NCBI GenBank assembly: GCA_026985435.1
Contig: JALSQL010000144.1
Location: 1 to 7,358, forward strand
Reading direction: 5' to 3'
Length of the DNA stretch: 7,358 nt
Origin: Acidilobaceae archaeon
GTDB lineage: Archaea > Thermoproteota > Thermoprotei_A > Sulfolobales > Acidilobaceae
Shown here one piece after another: positions 1 through 4,255 of the stretch (positions are counted from its first letter, which is position 1; the number at the start of each line of letters is the position of its first letter). The notes beneath the pieces were generated by a model. That model searched no databases and was not told the origin of the DNA. It saw only the letters and a program-made list of their open reading frames with translations. The translations under genes were made by a program, and so were the position numbers.

Positions 1-115
1 CGGTTGCCTTGATAAGCTACAGGCCCGACTAGGGATTGAGCGTTCAGCATGCTGGAGAAAGAGGCTCCTGGCCGGCGGCGGGGTAAAATCGGTGGAGGAG
101 GTTGGCCTAGAACCT
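1..115. other. Edge region beside the thermosome gene; neighbour unresolved
   Basis: No gene can be assigned with confidence here. Two readings are possible. On the plus strand, a frame entering from the left encodes VALISYRPD and stops with TAG at 30-32, which could be the C terminus of a gene converging on the thermosome gene. On the minus strand, an ATG at 50-48 opens a frame reading MLNAQSLVGPVAYQGN that runs off the left edge. A T-rich stretch on the minus strand at about 84-90 could act as a weak TATA element for this gene or as a weak terminator for the thermosome transcript. Only one of the two readings is likely to be real. I do not recognise either peptide. Confidence 0.3.
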
Positions 116-1768
116 CTAGAACTCGAACTTGCCGGGGCCGCCCTCCTCTTCCTCCTTGCCCTTCTTCTCCTTCTTCTTGGGCGGCGCCGCCGCGATTATG
201 TCGTCTATCTTAAGTATCGAGGTCGCGGCCTCGCTCGCACTCTTTATAACCTGCTTCTTGACCAGCACCGGCTCGTAGACGTTTATCTTGGTCATGTCCT
301 GCTCGATCTTGCCCTCAAGCACGTTCACGCCCGCGTGCTTGAAGCCCTGGTTGTGTAGGGCCCTCAGCTGCAGTATGGTGTCGAGGGCGTCCATGCCAGC
401 GCTCTCGGCCAGCACGGTGGGTATCACCTCCAGGGCGTCGGCGTACGCCTCGATGGCTAGCTGCTCCTTGCCGCCGACGCTCCTAGCGTACTCCCTCAGG
501 CGCTCGGCGAGCTCTATCTCAACCGCGCCGCCGCCACCCACGATCTTGGGCTCCCTCAGTATGTTCCTCAGGGCGTGGAGGGCGTCCATTATGCTCCTCT
601 CAGCCTCATCCAGCAGCATGTCGTTAGCGCCGCGGAGCAGTATTGTGACGCTTCTGGGGTTCTTGGCGCCCTCTATGAAGACCATCTTGTCCTCTCCTAC
701 CTTCCTCTCCTCTACTAGGTCTGCGTAGCCTAGGTCCTCGGGCTTCAGGTCGCGCACGCTCGTCACGATCTTGGCGCCGGTGGCCTTGGCTATCTTCTCT
801 ATGTCACTCCTCTTGACCCTCCTCACAGCCAGTATACCATGCTTAGCCAGGTAGTGCTGCGCAACCTCGTCAATACCCTTCTGAGTAATCACAACATTAG
901 CCCCAGTAGCAGCAATCTTCTCGACCATCTCCTTCAGCAGCCTCGTCTCCTCCTCCAGGAACCTGTCGAGCTCGTCTATGTTCGTGACCCTCACCTTGGT
1001 GGTGAGGTCGGGCTTCTGTATCTCCAGCGGGGCGTCTAGCACGGCGATCTTAGCGTTCTCCACCCTCCTAGGCATGCCGGGGTGGACTACCTCCTTGTCG
1101 ATAACCACTCCGCGTATCAGCTTGCTGTCCATCAGGCTGCCTCCCTTCTTCTTCTCGATCTTCACGTTGTCCAGGTCGACATTGTAGGTGCCGTCGGGCC
1201 TCTTCTCGGCGATGATCTTTATAGCCTCGACCACCATCTCGATTATCTTCTCCCTCTCCGGCCCGTGGCCTATGTACTTGCTGGCCAGCGTGGTCTCCAC
1301 TATCCTCCTCAGGGTTGCGTCGTCGTCAACGTTTATCTTCTCGGCTATCTGCTCGAGGATCTCGAGGGCCTTAGCCTGGGCCTTAGTGTATCCATCTATG
1401 ATTATGGACGGGTGGATGTTCTCGTCCAGCAGCTTCTCGGCCTTCTCCAGCATAGTGCCAGCCAGGACGACCACGCTCGTCGTCCCATCGCCGACCTCCG
1501 CGTCCTGGGCCTTGGCTACCTCGACTAGGAGCTTAGCAGCCGGGTGCTGGACCTCCATCTCCTTGACTATGGTGGCTCCATCGTTGGTTACTGTCACGTC
1601 GCCGAAGCTGTCGACGAGCATCTTATCCAGGCCCCTGGGGCCCAGGCTGGTCTTAAGCAGCTCGGCCAGGACCTTGGCTGCGAGGATGTTGTTCCTGAGG
1701 GCTTCCCTGCCGTAGGTCCTCTGGGTGCCCTCTTTGAGTATTATCACGGGCACTCCTCCCATCGCCAT
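116..1768 (-). CDS. ths: Thermosome (group II chaperonin) subunit
   Basis: This is a 550-residue subunit of the archaeal group II chaperonin, the cytoplasmic ATP-driven double-ring complex that refolds proteins and is abundant in hyperthermophiles. Hallmarks are LGPRGLDKM at residues 42-50, NDGATI at 62-67 and GDGTTS at 93-98 in the ATP pocket, RSIMDA at 391-396 carrying the likely catalytic Asp395, GGGGAVE at 411-417, and KVGEDKMVFIEGAKNP at 356-371. Domain order is equatorial (about 1-150), intermediate, apical (about 220-370), intermediate and equatorial (about 405-530). Length is normal for the family. The ATG at 1768 is preferred because a GGTGAT ribosome-binding site lies 5 bases upstream; the ATG two codons later is an alternative. 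The tail is a Lys/Glu-rich segment ending GGPGKFEF, without the Gly-Met repeats common in many thermosomes. Thermosomes usually have two or three paralogues, and I cannot tell alpha from beta. Confidence 0.98.
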   Translation of the reverse strand: MAMGGVPVIILKEGTQRTYGREALRNNILAAKVLAELLKTSLGPRGLDKMLVDSFGDVTVTNDGATIVKEMEVQHPAAKLLVEVAKAQDAEVGDGTTSVVVLAGTMLEKAEKLLDENIHPSIIIDGYTKAQAKALEILEQIAEKINVDDDATLRRIVETTLASKYIGHGPEREKIIEMVVEAIKIIAEKRPDGTYNVDLDNVKIEKKKGGSLMDSKLIRGVVIDKEVVHPGMPRRVENAKIAVLDAPLEIQKPDLTTKVRVTNIDELDRFLEEETRLLKEMVEKIAATGANVVITQKGIDEVAQHYLAKHGILAVRRVKRSDIEKIAKATGAKIVTSVRDLKPEDLGYADLVEERKVGEDKMVFIEGAKNPRSVTILLRGANDMLLDEAERSIMDALHALRNILREPKIVGGGGAVEIELAERLREYARSVGGKEQLAIEAYADALEVIPTVLAESAGMDALDTILQLRALHNQGFKHAGVNVLEGKIEQDMTKINVYEPVLVKKQVIKSASEAATSILKIDDIIAAAPPKKKEKKGKEEEEGGPGKFEF

Positions 1769-1773
1769 ACCCT

Positions 1774-1781
1774 ATCACCCC
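1774..1781 (-). promoter_or_regulatory. Ribosome-binding site of the thermosome gene
   Basis: The minus strand reads GGGGTGAT, and five bases separate it from the ATG at 1768. GGTGAT is complementary to the conserved ATCACC near the 3' end of archaeal 16S rRNA. It supports the first of the two closely spaced ATG codons as the start and shows that this mRNA has a leader. Confidence 0.75.
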
Positions 1782-1818
1782 TGTTACCCTAGCCTCCTCA
1801 GCTCCCGGGAAACTCTCG

Positions 1819-1832
1819 TAGAACCACTTCTA
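1819..1832. repeat. Short inverted repeat TAGAA-N4-TTCTA abutting the TATA box
   Basis: TAGAA at 1819-1823 and TTCTA at 1828-1832 are perfect inverted arms around the spacer CCAC. The right arm overlaps the end of the thermosome TATA box, and the repeat covers the stretch between TATA and the predicted start of transcription. That is where archaeal repressors often bind to block polymerase recruitment. Operator function is an inference. A 5-base arm can occur by chance, although such AT-rich arms are uncommon in this GC-rich sequence. Confidence 0.35.
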
Positions 1833-1839
1833 TATAAGC
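1831..1839 (-). promoter_or_regulatory. TATA box of the thermosome gene
   Basis: The minus strand reads GGCTTATATAGAAG, containing CTTATATA, a close match to the archaeal box A. A purine-containing GTAAG just upstream could serve as the TFB recognition element. A start site about 25 bases downstream would fall near 1808-1811, giving a leader of roughly 40 bases that includes the ribosome-binding site. The TATATA core is symmetrical, so it could in principle also direct transcription rightwards. Confidence 0.7.
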
Positions 1840-1862
1840 CTTACGCTCACCCCCTGCTAGCC

Positions 1863-1869
1863 CGTAAAA
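1863..1869 (+). promoter_or_regulatory. Weak candidate TATA element for the TtuA/Ncs6-like gene
   Basis: GTAAAAC is the AT-richest stretch directly upstream of the GTG at 1897. Its centre lies about 30 bases before the start codon, so transcription could begin at or within a few bases of that codon. No purine-rich ribosome-binding site precedes the GTG, which fits a leaderless mRNA as is common in Crenarchaeota. The symmetrical TATATA at 1831-1836 is the alternative and would give a leader of about 35 bases. Confidence 0.3.
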
Positions 1870-1896
1870 CGCCCAGCCCCACAAGCCGCGACCCGG

Positions 1897-2781
1897 GTGA
1901 CCGACGCCCTGGGCGACGCGGCCAAGTGCAGCGTGTGCGGGAGGGCAGCAGTCTACAAGCGCACGTACAGCGGCGAGATCCTCTGCGAGAGGTGCCTGCT
2001 CCGGGCCCTGGCTAGGAGCGTGAAGCGCCAGGCGTCGAGGTATGGGCGCACGTTCAGGGCCCGCATGTCGGTCCTGGTGGCCGCCTCGCTTCACTCGCCG
2101 CACCTAGGCGCCGCGCTCGCGCTAGCCCTATCCCGGGCCACCGCCAACCTGGGCGTAGCCGTCAACATGGCTATACCTCAGGGTGATGGCTGGGGGGTCG
2201 AGTTCGACCCGGAGTCCCTCGAGACCCTTAGGGCTAGGGGTGTGAGGATCTGGAGGGCTCACTTGAGGCTGGAGGGGGGCCTCCCCTCGACCCTCGTGGG
2301 CTGCATGAGGCTGGACCGCGCCTGGTCGGCCAGGGCGGCTAGGCTGATCGGCGCCCACGCCGTGGCCGTGCCAGTGACGAGGACCCTCGCCATACTGGCT
2401 GCCCTGGACTCGCTGCTGGCAGGCGAGCCTTGGGGTCTGAGCGAGGCCTCGCAGGAGGCCAGCAGCGTCTCGGGCCTCGCCGTGGCGCCTCTCTTCTATG
2501 GTGTCGAGGGAGAGGCAGCGGCGGCGCTCGCCGGGGCTTGGAGGCTCCACGCCTGGCCAGCCTGCAGGCCGTCCACGCTGGGGAAGAGGGCGTTCTACAG
2601 CATAGCCCGGGGGAGGCCGGAGCTCGAGTTCAGCGTGCACAAGACCGTGGAGCCCCTCGCGGCGAGTGCCAGGCGCCGGTACGGTGTCTGCCCCCAGTGC
2701 GGCGGCCTCACGCCGGGCGGCGGCTTGTGCCCCCACTGTAGGAGGTCTAGGATAGTATGCGTGGGGGTCGAGCCAGCCTAG
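1897..2781 (+). CDS. TtuA/NcsA/Ncs6-like protein with a lost PP-loop, probably non-catalytic
   Basis: This 294-residue protein has the layout of the tRNA 2-thiouridine synthetases TtuA/NcsA/Ncs6. An N-terminal zinc site (CSVC at 11-14, CERC at 30-33) is followed by an ARSVKR helix, a Rossmann-like core and a C-terminal zinc site (CPQC at 265-268, CPHC at 278-281). Residues 199-223 resemble the family's conserved PL-Y-V-E-E-A...ECP stretch, with Cys223 at the ECP position. The ATP-binding SGGKDS motif should follow the VLVA strand at 59-62, but the sequence there is ASLHSPH. The GHN-x-DD motif is also absent around residues 154-168. Of the three cysteines that bind the iron-sulfur cluster in TtuA, Cys136 and Cys223 seem to remain, while the first is replaced in LVGC. 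GTG 1897 is the only usual start after the in-frame stop at 1858 that keeps the first zinc site. The family placement is my reading from memory; a catalytically dead partner is inferred. Confidence 0.75.
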   Translation: MTDALGDAAKCSVCGRAAVYKRTYSGEILCERCLLRALARSVKRQASRYGRTFRARMSVLVAASLHSPHLGAALALALSRATANLGVAVNMAIPQGDGWGVEFDPESLETLRARGVRIWRAHLRLEGGLPSTLVGCMRLDRAWSARAARLIGAHAVAVPVTRTLAILAALDSLLAGEPWGLSEASQEASSVSGLAVAPLFYGVEGEAAAALAGAWRLHAWPACRPSTLGKRAFYSIARGRPELEFSVHKTVEPLAASARRRYGVCPQCGGLTPGGGLCPHCRRSRIVCVGVEPA

Positions 2782-3488
2782 GCCCGGGCTGGGTGGCTGC
2801 CGTCCTCGCGGCGCTTCAGCTCCTCCTCTAGCAGCCTCCTCTCCTCGCGCGTGAGGTACAGCTCGACGGCGAACTCCCCGGGCCTGCGCAGGCTGGGGGG
2901 CTTCACCTCGCTGTCCACGACCACGTACCCAGCCCTGAGCGCCTCCCGGATAAGGTGTGGGTGCGCGCTCCTAGCGAAGAGCGCTAGCATCTCCCTAAAG
3001 CCTATGGCCTCCTTAACCTCCTCCTCCCCCAGCGACGCCCCGCACACCATGCAGGTGAGGTCTGGGGTCACGCTGTGGAAGCCGCAGCGGGGGCACCTTA
3101 TCGGCGTGGGCCTGCCGTAGAGCCTCCAGAGGCCCCTCAGGGCTTCTACTACGTGGTCCGCGCCCAGCCTCACGGCTTCCCTGTAGAGCCTTGGGGCGGC
3201 GCGGCCCGCGAGCTGCGGTGCGTGAGACACTATCAGCTCGAGCTGCTCGAGGGTGAGGGGTTTGTCCCTCTCTAGCAGCATCGCGGCTACGGCCTTCAAG
3301 AAGGCGTCCTTATTCCTGAGTATGTTCTTGACGAGGCTCTCGATGCTGGGCTTGGTCGCCCTGTTAGCCGCTATGCCCTGCACTATATCAGCTACGATAT
3401 CCCTCACGTCGTCGGGTGTGAGACCGTAGTAGTCCAAGCCCAGCCTCTCCGCCACTATAGCGGCTACTTCCCTCGACACGCTCTCCAC
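2778..3488 (-). CDS. Conserved-looking zinc-ribbon protein of unknown function
   Basis: I do not recognise this 236-residue protein. The first 125 residues or so are largely helical, including an acidic patch around 20-35 (LTPDDVRDIVADIV) and a Lys-containing helix at 50-70. A zinc ribbon follows, with CPRC at 132-135 and CMVC at 146-149 (C-x2-C, 10 residues, C-x2-C). The last third has a helix rich in hydrophobic residues, a short strand region (YVVVDSEV, 188-195) and a charged C-terminal coil with REERRLLEEELKRRE. No signal peptide or membrane segment is visible, so it is probably cytoplasmic and may bind nucleic acid. It is divergent from the GINS-MCM-helicase cluster and shares its stop-codon bases with the converging gene. 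The GTG at 3488 is the only usual start in frame, but the frame stays open upstream to the stop at 3599-3597 and encodes a very basic segment, so the true N terminus is uncertain. Confidence 0.8.
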   Translation of the reverse strand: MESVSREVAAIVAERLGLDYYGLTPDDVRDIVADIVQGIAANRATKPSIESLVKNILRNKDAFLKAVAAMLLERDKPLTLEQLELIVSHAPQLAGRAAPRLYREAVRLGADHVVEALRGLWRLYGRPTPIRCPRCGFHSVTPDLTCMVCGASLGEEEVKEAIGFREMLALFARSAHPHLIREALRAGYVVVDSEVKPPSLRRPGEFAVELYLTREERRLLEEELKRREDGSHPARA

Positions 3489-3596
3489 GTCTAGCTTGAA
3501 GCCCCTCCTCCGCTTGCGCGTGGATGACGGCCTGTCGCTACTCTTTGATGCGCTGGCCTTCCTGCCTCTACGCCGCCTCGCCCCTCGGGGCAGAGC
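3489..3596 (-). other. Open, highly basic in-frame extension upstream of the zinc-ribbon gene
   Basis: Reading leftwards from the stop at 3599-3597, the frame of the zinc-ribbon gene is open for 36 codons. It encodes an Arg/Lys/Ser-rich stretch with clusters ARRRRGRK and STRKRRRGF. No ATG, GTG or TTG lies in frame; the only near-start codon is CTG at 3593-3591. Codon choice (AGG, AAG, AGC, GCC) resembles the neighbouring genes. Either the protein has a disordered basic N-terminal tail begun at an unusual codon, or this is a 5' leader in GC-rich DNA that happens to be open. A GGAGGAGG run at about 3511-3504 on the minus strand could be a ribosome-binding site for the GTG at 3488, though it sits about 15 bases away, which is long. 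Confidence 0.35.
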
Positions 3597-3629
3597 CTAG
3601 CACCTGACTGGGCCCGGGCGCCTGGACGG

Positions 3630-3638
3630 TTAATACGA
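3630..3638 (+). promoter_or_regulatory. Candidate TATA element of the gins23-mcm-helicase cluster
   Basis: TTAATACGA is the only AT-rich island in an otherwise very GC-rich gap. A start site about 25 bases downstream would be near 3660, leaving a leader of about 10 bases before the GTG at 3671. On the other strand the same island reads TATTAACCG and could serve the divergent zinc-ribbon gene, starting near 3606. The match to box A is moderate, so confidence is limited. Confidence 0.4.
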
Positions 3639-3670
3639 TACTACCGCCAGAGTGTCCACGGGGGCTCTAA

Positions 3671-4255
3671 GTGCCCGATGGTGGCTCCCTAGAGCTGAGG
3701 CTGCGCCTCATAGTAATGGACTACGAGATGCGGCCTGTCAGGGTGCTCGCCCTGAAGGATATTGGCCCCCTCCCCCTACCCCAGGGTATTGTAAACATCC
3801 GGAGGGGCGACGAGCTCGAGATGCCGAGGTGGCAGGCTAGGATACTCTCCGAGGAGGGGGCTGTTGAGATACGCGAGAGGGCGCTCGACATCGACACCAT
3901 CAACATGTACCACTACCGGGAGAAGCGGGGCCAGGCCGCCAACCAGCTGCAGGGCCTCCCCCAGGACTTCTACATGGCCGCCAGGGACCTTATAGTGAAG
4001 CTGAACGAGATGATACGCGAGAGCCCGTCAACTATGCTGATACGCGACCGCGAGGTGCTCGAGAAGAACCTCATAGACTTGGCCGAGACCAGGCTCTCCA
4101 AGATAATACGTCTCGCCGTGAGTGGGGGCGAAGAGTTCAAGGAGAGGATGACGCCCGAGGAGGGCATAGTCTATGATAGGCTCCGCGGGGTGGTAGAGGC
4201 CTGGAGGCGGTACGCCAGGGAGATAGCGGGGGGTGGCAGCGGTGAGCGAGGCTGA
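3671..4255 (+). CDS. gins23: GINS complex subunit, Gins23 type
   Basis: This 194-residue protein is a subunit of the archaeal GINS complex, which joins MCM and the Cdc45/RecJ-like factor in the replicative helicase. The domain order is B then A, as in Gins23: a small strand-rich B domain at about 16-72 (VLALKDIGPLPLPQG, GDELEMPRWQARIL) followed by a helical A domain at about 95-186 (LPQDFYMAARDLIVKLNE, and the long helix around LIDLAETRLSKIIRLA). Gins51 has the reverse order. Its position directly before mcm matches the known gins23-mcm pairing in Crenarchaeota. A TAA stop immediately precedes the GTG at 3671, so this is the furthest possible start; a GGGGG tract six bases upstream may be a weak ribosome-binding site. 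ATG 3716 (residue 16) is the main alternative and would leave the B domain nearly intact. The 3' end overlaps mcm. Confidence 0.88.
   Translation: MPDGGSLELRLRLIVMDYEMRPVRVLALKDIGPLPLPQGIVNIRRGDELEMPRWQARILSEEGAVEIRERALDIDTINMYHYREKRGQAANQLQGLPQDFYMAARDLIVKLNEMIRESPSTMLIRDREVLEKNLIDLAETRLSKIIRLAVSGGEEFKERMTPEEGIVYDRLRGVVEAWRRYAREIAGGGSGERG

Noticed and set aside
1..27. tRNA-like 5' end on the minus strand (GGGCCTGTAGCTTATCAAGG)
   Set aside because: The acceptor and D-loop wording is suggestive, but the bases that should pair with GCTT to close the D stem do not, and the rest would lie outside the window.
84..90. T-rich stretch (ATTTTAC on the minus strand) as a thermosome transcription terminator
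   Set aside because: Four T residues in a row are too few to call an archaeal oligo-T terminator; it is mentioned only as a possibility in the edge region.
2..358. Plus-strand open frame entering from the left edge and running deep into the thermosome gene
   Set aside because: It is antisense to the conserved thermosome C terminus, and its Leu- and Arg-rich product simply mirrors the Lys/Glu codons of the other strand.
288..1715. Several plus-strand open frames of 66 to 175 codons opposite the thermosome gene
   Set aside because: They lie opposite a strongly conserved chaperonin. Their Ser/Leu-rich products are what GC-rich antisense sequence gives, and none shows a domain.
2128..2736. Minus-strand open frame of 202 codons opposite the TtuA/Ncs6-like gene
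   Set aside because: The opposite strand has two intact zinc sites and a family-like layout. This frame encodes a Gly/Pro/Arg-rich low-complexity product.
3608..3624. GC-rich palindromic stretch around GGGCCCGGGCGCC as a hairpin or operator
   Set aside because: Such self-complementary GC runs are common by chance in this GC-rich sequence, and there is no adjacent T tract or consistent arm structure.
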